From: Winogradskyella flava
GTDB lineage: Bacteria > Bacteroidota > Bacteroidia > Flavobacteriales > Flavobacteriaceae
Length of the DNA: 64,000 nt
Direction of reading: 5' to 3'
Assembly: GCF_014243395.1 (NCBI RefSeq)
Contig: NZ_JACLCP010000002.1
Span: 1-64,000 of the forward strand
Positions within the stretch are counted from its first letter, which is position 1. The number at the start of each line of letters is the position of its first letter. Both the position numbers and the translations under genes were made by a program. The notes beneath the pieces were generated by a model. It made no database searches and was not told the origin of the DNA. It was given only the letters and a program-made list of their open reading frames with translations. Of the stretch, positions 1 to 8,901 are shown piece by piece.

Positions 1-3000
1 TCTCCCTCGAAGTCCTCGTCGTTGGTAAGCAAGTTACCAGAGACCGCTAGATCCACGAAGGTATTGTTGATGTCATCTATGGCATCTGTACAATTGGCAA
101 GAATTTCTGTCGAAATTGAAGTTGAACAGCCATTGGCATCTAAAACAATAATCGTGTAGTTTCCAGCAAATAAACCAGTAAATGTTCCAATTGTTTCAAA
201 ATTAGATCCATTATCAATTGAATAGGAGTAAGGTGCAGTTCCACCCGTGCTTTCAATAGTTATAGACCCTTGATCTTGACAAACGATATTAGTTTGAGCA
301 GTAATCAATGCTGAGACAACAGAATCAGGTTCTGAAATAGTAATAGTTTTCAAAACAGGATCACAAACTGATCCATCTAATGTTACACTTACGGTATAGT
401 CACCAGCAATAACATTAGAAATAGAACTTGATGTTACACCAGCATCAGTCTGACCATTAGACCAGGTAAATGTAAATGTAGCCGTAGGATTGATTAAAGA
501 ACTAGCAGAAACTGAAGTTGAACCAGATGCGTCACCATAGCAAAGAACATTAGTAGTTGCTCCAGTTATTAAGGACGTATCACAGTCATTTGTGCAGTTA
601 ATTTGAACACTTTGTGTTGCTTCACACCCATTAGCATCATTTACGGTCACCGTATGATTACCAATAGGTAAATTGTTGGCTATTGCAGTGGTTTGACCTC
701 CTGCTGAAGCACTCCATTCAAAAGTGTATGGCCCGACGCCTCCAGAAGGATTGGCAGTTGCCGATCCATTTGTACAACCTTCAATAGAAGTTGCATCTAT
801 TTTATCAATTAAAACTACAATAGGTTCGGGTTGAGATATCGTAAAGTTGACAGATACAGTACAGTCATTAGCATCAAGTATAGTGAAAGTATAATCACCA
901 GCCACTAAATCAGTAAAGAAGCGTTCTGATTGCGTTGTTGTACCACCATCTAAAGAATAACGATATGGAGCAGTACCACCTTCCCCTTGGTATTTTATAC
1001 TACCAGTACTCTCACCATGGCATTTAACGCTTTTATTATAAATAAAATCTGCACTAAGTGGATGACTTGGTTGAGTTATTGTAATTTCCTTACTGGTTTC
1101 ACAGCCATTACCATCCGTAACTGATATTGTATATGTTCCAGCATTTACATTTGTTAAATTTTGACTTGTAGAACCATCGCTCCAAGCGTAAGTATAGTGC
1201 TGGGTTCCACCTTCTACATTGATAAAAACATCGCCAGTATTTTCGCCATAACAGGATACGTTAGTTATGGAATCTACAGTTATAATTAACGGGTTCGGTT
1301 GGGTTATTTCTACATCTACTGTAGATGTACACTGATTATTATCTATTATGGTCACTGTATAGGTACCTGCTGTAAATGGAGGAGGAAAAAAACCACTAGA
1401 TTGTGTTGTTACTCCACCGTCTATGGAATACAAATATGGTGGTGTGCCACCAGAGCCAGCGACCTTAAAATCACCAGAATCATTGCCATGACAGTCTACA
1501 TTTTTTACCCATTCCAAATGTACAGATAACTCTTCGTCTGGTTGGTCAACTTCAAATTCTTCTTTAACGGTACAACCATTAGCATCTGTAACAGTCACTG
1601 AGTACATACCAGCAAAAACTCCTGTTAAATTTGGGCTTGTAGAAGAATTACTCCATAAATAAGTATAGGGACCGGTACCGCCAGAAACTGTAAGGTCTAT
1701 TCCGCCAGAATCTTCAAGTTTACACAAAGCATCAGTAATCGTTGCTGTAAGTTCTAAATCTTCAATGGTAATAGGATTACCACTGAATTCATTAATGCAC
1801 TCAGAGTAAACGCTTCTTACACTAAGATTATATATGCCTTCTGGTCGAGAAAATATTGGTGAACTTTGAAAAGTACCATTATTAAGCTGATATTCAAATT
1901 CTGGACCTAAAGGGCTTGTTACTTCTATAATGTAATTATCACTAGTAGAATCACAGCTAATATCTATTTCAGGGTCCGAGGGTAAATTAACAAAGGTCAT
2001 TGTCACTGTGGCCTCATCACAGACAGACTCGTTTGGAGCAGGTAAACATACACGATAATCAAAAGTGACATCACCAGTAAAATTGTCTTGAGGAATATAG
2101 CTATATGTACCATCTTGATTTAGTTCAAAATATTGACCAGCAGGTGTTGGACCTGAAATTACTTCATAAGTAGAATTTTCTGGAACATTGTTTGTTAACA
2201 TTAAATCACCAAAATATTTCTCATTTATGCAGTTAGTCTGCATTTTGTCGATGGCATACTTTTGGAGCAAGAAAAATTTACCATCACCATGATCTCTTGT
2301 TGATGCATTAAATTCAATTCTTGATATTCTAGAACCAACAGGCACTATATCACTTAAATAAAATAAAGCAATACCTATAGTACCATTGTTTTCTACAACT
2401 CTATTCGTTCTCCAATAATCTGTACCTGGGTTAGGTGGTCCAAATTGAGGACCAGAGAGTGCTCCACCATTTGGCCTAACAAAAGTTTGACCTAATAACT
2501 GTTCAGGGCCTCCGCCTGCAGGCGTTCCATACATAGCAACATGATAACAATTATTAACGTTTCGCTCTGTAACAGCCAATATTCCGCCTTCATTAGATGG
2601 AATTGCAGGATCATAAAAAATACTTTGCTTTTGGGCGTCGGTAGTTTCAACCGCATCAAAATCTAAACAGATATTTCGTCCATTAGGATTTGCTGTGAAG
2701 TAATGGTTTAAGTTTTTATCTTGGAAAGCCTCTAAGGCGTCAGAATTCCAAAATGGACTACCATCGCCAGCATTATTATTATTATTATTATTATTTCCAT
2801 TTCCTACACCCGTATTACCACCATTGCCATATGCATAAGCATTACCATTGGCATTGGTATTACTTCCATTTCTAATTGTAACTCCGTTTTTTAAAATTTT
2901 ATTAGGTCCATGACCATCTGGTCCTAACCTTGTCAATTCATAATCCGATGGCACAACAAAAGTGCTGTAAACCTGACCATTAATTGTAATGGACTTAATG

Positions 3001-3173
3001 GTCGCCGGACTTGTTTGGTTAGGTTGGGTAACTTCTTCCCATTCAAATGTAACACCAGTTTGAATTGAGGGCGCTTGCTGAGCAAACATTAAACTTGGTA
3101 AAACGACAAAAAAGGCCATATATATAGCCTTAGTTATGTTTACAACAGAAATACAATTGTATTTGTTTTTCAT
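1..3173 (-). CDS. SprB-repeat secreted adhesin (C-terminus outside window)
   Basis: The frame is open from an ATG at 3173 to the left edge, about 1057 residues, and does not stop inside the window. It starts with a signal peptide ending in LPSLMFA-QQ. A low-complexity Gly/Asn stretch follows (a run of Asn coded by ATT repeats on the plus strand near 2771-2797). Then comes a bacterial cadherin-like segment (YSYIPQDNFTGDVTFDYRV), and then many repeats of the SprB type: GGTxPYxYxWS, AGTYTVTVTDANGC, ITQP. The last visible residues (NLLTNDEDFEG) start another cadherin/VCBS-like domain. SprB-type proteins are T9SS-exported surface adhesins used in gliding or attachment. The T9SS sorting domain, if present, lies outside the window. 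It is divergent from sixA. Family assignment is firm; the exact role is inferred. Confidence 0.85.
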   Translation of the reverse strand, partial: MKNKYNCISVVNITKAIYMAFFVVLPSLMFAQQAPSIQTGVTFEWEEVTQPNQTSPATIKSITINGQVYSTFVVPSDYELTRLGPDGHGPNKILKNGVTIRNGSNTNANGNAYAYGNGGNTGVGNGNNNNNNNNAGDGSPFWNSDALEAFQDKNLNHYFTANPNGRNICLDFDAVETTDAQKQSIFYDPAIPSNEGGILAVTERNVNNCYHVAMYGTPAGGGPEQLLGQTFVRPNGGALSGPQFGPPNPGTDYWRTNRVVENNGTIGIALFYLSDIVPVGSRISRIEFNASTRDHGDGKFFLLQKYAIDKMQTNCINEKYFGDLMLTNNVPENSTYEVISGPTPAGQYFELNQDGTYSYIPQDNFTGDVTFDYRVCLPAPNESVCDEATVTMTFVNLPSDPEIDISCDSTSDNYIIEVTSPLGPEFEYQLNNGTFQSSPIFSRPEGIYNLSVRSVYSECINEFSGNPITIEDLELTATITDALCKLEDSGGIDLTVSGGTGPYTYLWSNSSTSPNLTGVFAGMYSVTVTDANGCTVKEEFEVDQPDEELSVHLEWVKNVDCHGNDSGDFKVAGSGGTPPYLYSIDGGVTTQSSGFFPPPFTAGTYTVTIIDNNQCTSTVDVEITQPNPLIITVDSITNVSCYGENTGDVFINVEGGTQHYTYAWSDGSTSQNLTNVNAGTYTISVTDGNGCETSKEITITQPSHPLSADFIYNKSVKCHGESTGSIKYQGEGGTAPYRYSLDGGTTTQSERFFTDLVAGDYTFTILDANDCTVSVNFTISQPEPIVVLIDKIDATSIEGCTNGSATANPSGGVGPYTFEWSASAGGQTTAIANNLPIGNHTVTVNDANGCEATQSVQINCTNDCDTSLITGATTNVLCYGDASGSTSVSASSLINPTATFTFTWSNGQTDAGVTSSSISNVIAGDYTVSVTLDGSVCDPVLKTITISEPDSVVSALITAQTNIVCQDQGSITIESTGGTAPYSYSIDNGSNFETIGTFTGLFAGNYTIIVLDANGCSTSISTEILANCTDAIDDINNTFVDLAVSGNLLTNDEDFEG

Positions 3174-3498
3174 ATTCCACATAATAACTTATAATGTCTG
3201 TATTGCTGCTTTTATAAAACTGCTGCAATAACTACATAATTAGATGTAGTAATGCATTATTTAGCTTTTAAACAACAAAACTCTTATTGCTTTTATAAAA
3301 ATAGAGGGAGATACTAGTAATGTAAATTTAAGCGGATTAATATATTTTTGATTTGGGGTCATTTACATTAATTTTACAAAAACAAAAGAACTTATAACCT
3401 AAATCATAAGCAAACATTAGAGTTGAACCGGCAAAATAGTCGTTAAAACGGAGATATACAACATTTTGTCGAAAAAAAATGCATTTAATCGATATTAC
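3174..3498. other. Divergent intergenic region with inverted repeats
   Basis: This is the non-coding gap between the adhesin (minus) and sixA (plus). It holds two nested-looking inverted repeats: TATTGCTGC against GCTGCAATA (3199-3229, one mismatch) and ACTACAT against ATGTAGT (3231-3250, perfect, 6-base loop). Their position between divergent genes suits an operator, but no clear TTG-N19-TAnnTTTG promoter could be placed for either gene. Confidence 0.4.
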
Positions 3499-3984
3499 AT
3501 GAAGATACTTACACTTGTTAGACATGGTAAATCCTCTTGGGAATTTGATGTTTCTGATGACAAAAGGCCTCTCAAATCCAGAGGTCGGTCAGATGCGAAA
3601 CTAGTTGCTAATCAATTTATTAATAATAATCAATTACCACAAATGGTGTTTTCGAGCCCAGCAAAAAGAGCCCTTGAAACTTGTAAGATTTTTACTCAGA
3701 CCATTGGATTCTCAGAAAATTCTGTTATAATCGAAGACGATTTGTATGATTTTGGAGGAGAAAATGTTATTAAGTTTGTTAAAAGTCTTTCTAACGAGAT
3801 TGATGATGTTATGATTTTTGGTCATAACCATGCTTTTACATCCATTGCTAATATATTTGGAGACACCTATATCGATAATCTTCCAACCAGTGGTTTGGTA
3901 AGACTTAATTTTGAAATTAACAAGTGGGAAGACTTAGAAAAAGGTAGAACCGAGTATATTATTGTACCAAAGGAACTTAGATAA
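3499..3984 (+). CDS. sixA: SixA-type phosphohistidine phosphatase
   Basis: About 161 residues of the histidine phosphatase superfamily. The N-terminal TLVRHGKSSW carries the catalytic RHG. The second conserved part (FSSPAKRALETC) and the FGHNHAF motif with the second catalytic His are also present. The start at 3499 is preferred over an in-frame ATG at 3466 because family members begin directly with MKxLxLVRH. The stop overlaps the ppk1 start (TAATG), so the genes are probably translationally coupled. SixA removes phosphate from phosphohistidine; next to ppk1 it may act in phosphate or polyphosphate control, which is inference. Confidence 0.87.
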   Translation: MKILTLVRHGKSSWEFDVSDDKRPLKSRGRSDAKLVANQFINNNQLPQMVFSSPAKRALETCKIFTQTIGFSENSVIIEDDLYDFGGENVIKFVKSLSNEIDDVMIFGHNHAFTSIANIFGDTYIDNLPTSGLVRLNFEINKWEDLEKGRTEYIIVPKELR

Positions 3985-6038
3985 TGACTAAAGATAAAAA
4001 TACTTATATAAATAGAGAATTAAGTTGGTTACAGTTTAATGCTCGCGTACTCCAGGAGGCGGCAGACGAAAATGTTCCACTAATAGAAAGGCTTCGATTT
4101 CTGGGTATATTTTCCAATAATTTAGACGAATTTTTTAAAGTTAGATATGCTACTGTAAAACGTATTGATCAAGCTGGTAAAGGTGGCAAGAGCGAACTAG
4201 GAGGTATAAAGGCGGGTGAGCTGTTGGAAGATATAACTAAGATTGTTATAGAACAACAATCCGAAAGTTTAAAAATATTAAAGTCCATAAATAGAGAACT
4301 GGAGAACGAAAAAATTCATGTTATTGATGAGACAGAAATTGATGAGCAACACCATGATTTTATTAAAAATTATTTCTATCAAGAAGTAAGCCCGGCATTG
4401 GTTGTTATTGTATTAAGTGAAGATGTCGAAATCCCAAGTCTTAAAGACAGTGCAGCATATTTGGCAGTAAAAATGTCCCATGCTACCAATCAAGATCAAT
4501 TTGCACTAATTGAAATTTCTAGGGCTATGGATAGGTTTGTAGTTCTGCCAAGCAAAGGTGATTCAAACTATATTATTATGCTTGACGACTTACTTCGTTA
4601 TTGCCTGAATGACATCTTTAACATTTTTAATTATGATAGTATTTCTGCTCATATGATTAAAATTACTAGGGATGGAGAACTTGATTTCGATAGTGATTTT
4701 AGTAAGAGCTTCATAGATAAATTGTCTGACAGTGTCAAGGACAGACAAGTTGGAGAACCTGTTCGTTTCGTTTATGATAAAAGTATTAATGAGGATACAT
4801 TGACCTTTCTTATGGCTCGTATGGAGATCGATTCAAAAGATAGTATCATACCAGGTGGACGCTACCACAATCGTAGGGATTATATGGATTTCCCAAGTTT
4901 AGGTCGTAACGATTTGTTATACAATAAGATTAAGCCATTACCAGTTAAGGGGTTAAGTTTTGAGCAGAGTATTTTTAAGACTATTGCCAAAAAAGACTAC
5001 TTGGTCTACACACCTTACCATACATTTTCGTATATCGTGAAATTTCTAAGGGAAGCAGCCTTAGACCCCAAGGTCAAAACAATTAAAATTACCATATATA
5101 GGTTGGCCCAGATTTCGCACGTTGCCAGTTCATTGATCAATGCGGCTAAAAATGGCAAGAAAGTTACTGTTTCTATTGAACTTAGAGCACGCTTTGATGA
5201 AGAGGCTAATATTAACTATGCCGAGCAAATGCAAGATGCGGGCGTGAACATGTTGTTTGGTGTTACTGGCCTAAAAGTACATTGTAAAATGTGTGTTATT
5301 GAACGCGATGAGGACAATAAATTGGTACGTTATGGTTTTATAAGTACAGGAAATTTCAATGAATCCACGGCAAAAGTCTATACTGATTTTACGTTACTAA
5401 CTGCTAATTCAAAAATCCTGAAAGATGTTAATAAGGTGTTCGGTTTTTTTGAAGTCAACTATAAAATATACAGATATAAGCATATTATTACTTCACCTCA
5501 CTACACCAAATCCAAGTTATTTGCGCTTATTGATGACGAAATTAATAATGCAAAGCAGGGTAAGCCAGCTTATATAAAGTTAAAAATGAATAGCATTAGT
5601 AGTTATAAGATGGTAGACAAACTTTATGAAGCGAGTAGAGCTGGTGTTAAAATACAAATGATCGTTAGAGGTTTATGCTGTTTAGTTCCTGGAGTTGAAG
5701 GTATGAGTGAAAATATTGAAATAATAAGTATTATCGATAAATTCCTAGAGCATACTAGACTATTCATATTTTGTAATAATGATGATTCAAAAATTTATAT
5801 TTCTTCAGCCGATTGGATGACAAGGAATATTGATAATAGGGTAGAGGTAAGTTGCCCGATTTATGACAAGGATATTAAACGAGAATTGCAGCATTTGTAT
5901 GATATTTGCTGGAACGACAACGTAAAAGCGCGTTGGATAAATGAAACCCAAGATAATAGGTATCGTAGAAATGATTTGCCAAAAGTTAGAGCACAGTTCG
6001 ATACCTATAACTATTACTTAAACAATCTGGAGGGATAG
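3984..6038 (+). CDS. ppk1: Polyphosphate kinase 1
   Basis: 684 residues, the usual length for Ppk1. The enzyme reversibly transfers the terminal ATP phosphate to polyphosphate. The N-terminal RELSWLQFNARVLQEA and FSNNLDEFFKVR segments, the KVHCKM motif with the phospho-acceptor His (about residue 433; H435 in E. coli), the following STGNFNE block and the C-terminal VRGLCCLVPG and HTRLFIF segments are all visible. It lies between sixA and ppx with a 1-nt overlap upstream and a 1-nt gap downstream, a compact operon that both makes and degrades polyphosphate. Confidence 0.97.
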   Translation: MTKDKNTYINRELSWLQFNARVLQEAADENVPLIERLRFLGIFSNNLDEFFKVRYATVKRIDQAGKGGKSELGGIKAGELLEDITKIVIEQQSESLKILKSINRELENEKIHVIDETEIDEQHHDFIKNYFYQEVSPALVVIVLSEDVEIPSLKDSAAYLAVKMSHATNQDQFALIEISRAMDRFVVLPSKGDSNYIIMLDDLLRYCLNDIFNIFNYDSISAHMIKITRDGELDFDSDFSKSFIDKLSDSVKDRQVGEPVRFVYDKSINEDTLTFLMARMEIDSKDSIIPGGRYHNRRDYMDFPSLGRNDLLYNKIKPLPVKGLSFEQSIFKTIAKKDYLVYTPYHTFSYIVKFLREAALDPKVKTIKITIYRLAQISHVASSLINAAKNGKKVTVSIELRARFDEEANINYAEQMQDAGVNMLFGVTGLKVHCKMCVIERDEDNKLVRYGFISTGNFNESTAKVYTDFTLLTANSKILKDVNKVFGFFEVNYKIYRYKHIITSPHYTKSKLFALIDDEINNAKQGKPAYIKLKMNSISSYKMVDKLYEASRAGVKIQMIVRGLCCLVPGVEGMSENIEIISIIDKFLEHTRLFIFCNNDDSKIYISSADWMTRNIDNRVEVSCPIYDKDIKRELQHLYDICWNDNVKARWINETQDNRYRRNDLPKVRAQFDTYNYYLNNLEG

Positions 6039-6039
6039 T

Positions 6040-6951
6040 ATGCTGAAGATACAGAAATATGCTGCCATAGATATAGGTTCTAATGCCGTAAGGTTATTAA
6101 TTTCCAACATTATTGAGCAAGATGATAAACCTGTGGTTTTTAAAAAGAATTCCTTGGTTCGAGTACCAATTCGATTGGGTGCCGATGTTTTTCTAAATGG
6201 AGAAATATCAGAATACAACCAACTGCGTATGGTAGATACGATGCAGGCGTTTAGTTTACTCATGAAATCTCATGGTGTTGTTCGTTATAAGGCTTGTGCT
6301 ACATCTGCAATGCGTGAGGCAAAAAATAGTAGCCCTCTCACAGATAAAATATTGGAAAGCTGTGGAATTAATATCGATATTATAGATGGTGAAGAAGAAG
6401 CTGCCATTATAGCCGAAACGGATTTGCATTTATTTATTGATTCTAACAAAACTTATCTTTATGTTGATGTAGGAGGCGGAAGTACTGAGTTTTCCATTAT
6501 TCATAATGGTAAGAAGATTAAATCAAAGTCTTTTAGGATAGGAACCGTAAGATTATTGAATGATATTGTCAAAAATGAAACTTGGGTTGAATTGGAGCAC
6601 TGGATTAAGGAGAATACAAAAGACTATTATAAAATAGAACTTATAGGCTCAGGTGGTAATATTAATAAGATTTTTAAAATTTCAGGTAAAGATGTTGGCA
6701 AACCCTTAACCTATTTTTACCTAACTACTTATTATAAGATGTTACAGAATTACTCTTATGAAGAGCGTATTACTGAATTAAATCTTAATCAAGATAGGGC
6801 AGATGTTATTATTCCAGCGACGAGGATTTACCTTTCTGCAATGAAGTGGAGCGGAGCTAAGGATATTTTTGTACCAAAAATAGGACTGTCTGATGGTATT
6901 ATTAAAAGCATATATTATGAAACAGTTTCTAGTGTTGAAGTTGAAGAATAA
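6040..6951 (+). CDS. ppx: Ppx/GppA-family exopolyphosphatase
   Basis: 303 residues of the Ppx/GppA phosphatase family with the sugar kinase/actin-like ATPase fold. The phosphate-binding loop AAIDIGSNAVRLL and the second loop VDVGGGSTEF are clear. It is about the length of the short N-terminal-domain-only members common in Bacteroidota and lacks the C-terminal HD-like domain of E. coli Ppx. It starts one nucleotide after ppk1. It probably hydrolyses terminal polyphosphate (or pppGpp); which substrate it prefers cannot be told from sequence. Confidence 0.9.
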   Translation: MLKIQKYAAIDIGSNAVRLLISNIIEQDDKPVVFKKNSLVRVPIRLGADVFLNGEISEYNQLRMVDTMQAFSLLMKSHGVVRYKACATSAMREAKNSSPLTDKILESCGINIDIIDGEEEAAIIAETDLHLFIDSNKTYLYVDVGGGSTEFSIIHNGKKIKSKSFRIGTVRLLNDIVKNETWVELEHWIKENTKDYYKIELIGSGGNINKIFKISGKDVGKPLTYFYLTTYYKMLQNYSYEERITELNLNQDRADVIIPATRIYLSAMKWSGAKDIFVPKIGLSDGIIKSIYYETVSSVEVEE

Positions 6952-7053
6952 ATTCAGAATTTCACCATTAAACGCCTTTTTCTCTATTAAAATCCATAAT
7001 TTTATTTAAAAATTATAATTTAAAATTATATTCGCTTTTTCAAATTTATGATT

Positions 7054-7584
7054 ATGAAGAAATTATTACTTGTATCGGTTTTAATGTTTTTTACAACTAT
7101 ATCTTTTTCACAAGATGTGAGATATGGGGTTAGGGTAGCAATAAATAACTCTAACTTAAAATTTGACCCAGATGTTGATTTTGAAAATGATACCCGAAAC
7201 GGTTTTGCATTTGCTGGTTTTGTAGATTTTGGATTCTCAGAAGAGCTGTCCTTAAGAACAGAATTACAATGGTCTGCAGAAGGTGGAAAAGATGAAAGTA
7301 TAAGAGCAGATTATATACATATGCCTCTGCTTTTAAAACTTTCTACATCAGACCGTTTCTCTCTTATGGCTGGACCACAAGCATCTTTAAAGACTTGGAA
7401 AGACACAGATGGGTTTGCAACGTTTGCTTTTTCTGGGGTTATTGGTGCAGAATATATGATAACTAGCGAGCTATTTATTGATGCCAGATTTGCATATGGT
7501 TTTACAAATATTCTAGACGAAGACTTGACAGATGTTGAGGCCAAAAACCATGTTTTACAAGTGGGCTTTGGAATAAAAATTTAA
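7054..7584 (+). CDS. Small outer-membrane beta-barrel protein
   Basis: About 176 residues beginning with a signal peptide (MKKLLLVSVLMFFTTISFSQ). Alternating hydrophobic strands follow (RYGVRVAINNSNL, FSLMAGPQASLK, FIDARFAYGF) and it ends LQVGFGIKI, a terminal strand typical of PorT/OMP_b-brl_2 family porin-like proteins. An in-frame ATG lies two codons upstream at 7048; the MKK start fits signal peptides better. A rho-independent terminator follows directly. The cargo or function is unknown. Confidence 0.75.
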   Translation: MKKLLLVSVLMFFTTISFSQDVRYGVRVAINNSNLKFDPDVDFENDTRNGFAFAGFVDFGFSEELSLRTELQWSAEGGKDESIRADYIHMPLLLKLSTSDRFSLMAGPQASLKTWKDTDGFATFAFSGVIGAEYMITSELFIDARFAYGFTNILDEDLTDVEAKNHVLQVGFGIKI

Positions 7585-7610
7585 TAAACGTTCTATAAAC
7601 AAAATCGAGA

Positions 7611-7643
7611 AGCTTCAGCAATTATTAGTTGGAGCTTTTTTTA
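7611..7643 (+). terminator. Rho-independent terminator
   Basis: Stem AGCTTCAGC (7611-7619) with GTTGGAGCT (7628-7636), two G-U pairs, then seven T. It ends the barrel-protein transcript and overlaps the miaE stop codon of the converging strand. Confidence 0.75.
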
Positions 7644-8222
7644 TCCGTGAATGGTTTCTTTATTACCTAAACCTTTCATGATGTCGGCTTCATAGTTAAG
7701 GAGTTCTTTCCATTTGTTATCCACCTCTTCTCGATCTCCATATTTTCTTGCAAAATTCAGGAACATGGTATAGTGGCTAGCTTCGCTAATCATTAGTTTT
7801 CTATAGAATTTTGCTAGCTTTTTATCTTCTAATTCTTCAGATAGTAAACGAAAACGTTCGCAGCTTCTTGCTTCAATTAAAGCGGCGTACAAAAGTCTGT
7901 GAACCAATTGTGTTGTTCTGCTGCCACCTTTAGGGAAAAACTTTAGTAAGGCAATGACATAGTCATCTTTACGGTCACGACCAAGCGTCCAGCCTTTTTC
8001 CAATATTAAGTCATGAACCATTTTAAAGTGGCTCATTTCTTCATTCACCAAGTCTATCATTTCCTCTACCAATTCCGTGTATTCTGGAAAACTTACAATT
8101 AGGGAAATAGCCGTGCTTGCTGCTTTTTGTTCACAATAAGCATGGTCAGTTAAGATGTCTTCAATATTTTTTTCAACAATATTTACCCATCTTGGATCTG
8201 TTGGTAATTTAAGTCCTAACAT
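7641..8222 (-). CDS. miaE: tRNA-(ms2io6A)-hydroxylase
   Basis: 193 residues of the ferritin-like di-iron MiaE family, which hydroxylates the isopentenyl group of ms2i6A37 in tRNA. The iron-binding carboxylate and histidine motifs are visible in order: DHAYCEQKA, NEEMSHF, EARSCERF and SEASHYTMF. The length matches the family. It lies 7 nt after the upstream lipoprotein gene, so the two are probably cotranscribed. Confidence 0.92.
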   Translation of the reverse strand: MLGLKLPTDPRWVNIVEKNIEDILTDHAYCEQKAASTAISLIVSFPEYTELVEEMIDLVNEEMSHFKMVHDLILEKGWTLGRDRKDDYVIALLKFFPKGGSRTTQLVHRLLYAALIEARSCERFRLLSEELEDKKLAKFYRKLMISEASHYTMFLNFARKYGDREEVDNKWKELLNYEADIMKGLGNKETIHG

Positions 8223-8229
8223 TTATATT

Positions 8230-8808
8230 TTATTTGATGTAAACAACATTAATCTGTCCTGTATCATCAATAATTAGTTGATGTAAGGAGCGTTTATTTG
8301 TATTTGGTATCTCATACATAACATCAATCACAATATTAGTATTGGATAGCTCATTGTTATTTATTTGTATCGATTTGAGAACAGCCAATTCATTAAAATT
8401 ATGAAGAGGAGAGTCCGAAGTACTATGAGGTTTAAAATTCAATAATGTATTGGCTCTGTCCTTATCAAAGCTTTCTTTATAAATTAACTTATCGTTTTTT
8501 TCAACAAGAATATCATACTTGTAGTATCTATAGTACGTTTGATAGTTAATGGTGTCTTTTACTTTTGTAAAGCGTACACTATTTTCCATATCAGTATATG
8601 TCCTAATCTTAATATGATAACCGTTACTCAGTAGCGTATCAACTTCCCGCTCTACATAACTTTCAGGTTCATAGACATCTATTTCAATAGTGACTTTTTT
8701 ATTAAATTCCTCAATATCCTCAGTTAATGCCTGATACTGTGTTTTCCTGCCTTCACAGCTCGTGAAGACTATAATTAGAATAATAAATAGCCCTAGTAAT
8801 CTTTTCAT
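8230..8808 (-). CDS. Hypothetical lipoprotein
   Basis: 192 residues. The N-terminus MKRLLGLFIILIIVFTSCEG is a type II signal peptide with a lipobox (FTSC), so the mature protein is probably an acylated envelope protein. The rest is charged and beta-rich with no motif I recognise. It sits between dnaX and miaE on the same strand, 93 nt after dnaX and 7 nt before miaE. The function is unknown. Confidence 0.7.
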   Translation of the reverse strand: MKRLLGLFIILIIVFTSCEGRKTQYQALTEDIEEFNKKVTIEIDVYEPESYVEREVDTLLSNGYHIKIRTYTDMENSVRFTKVKDTINYQTYYRYYKYDILVEKNDKLIYKESFDKDRANTLLNFKPHSTSDSPLHNFNELAVLKSIQINNNELSNTNIVIDVMYEIPNTNKRSLHQLIIDDTGQINVVYIK

Positions 8809-8901
8809 CTGTTTATTTTTATTGTTTTTTAATGGTCAGATGGAATTCGCCTATAATCAACTCGCTTGTTATAAAGAGTTGTTATGGCTCATTTCATAAG
8901 C

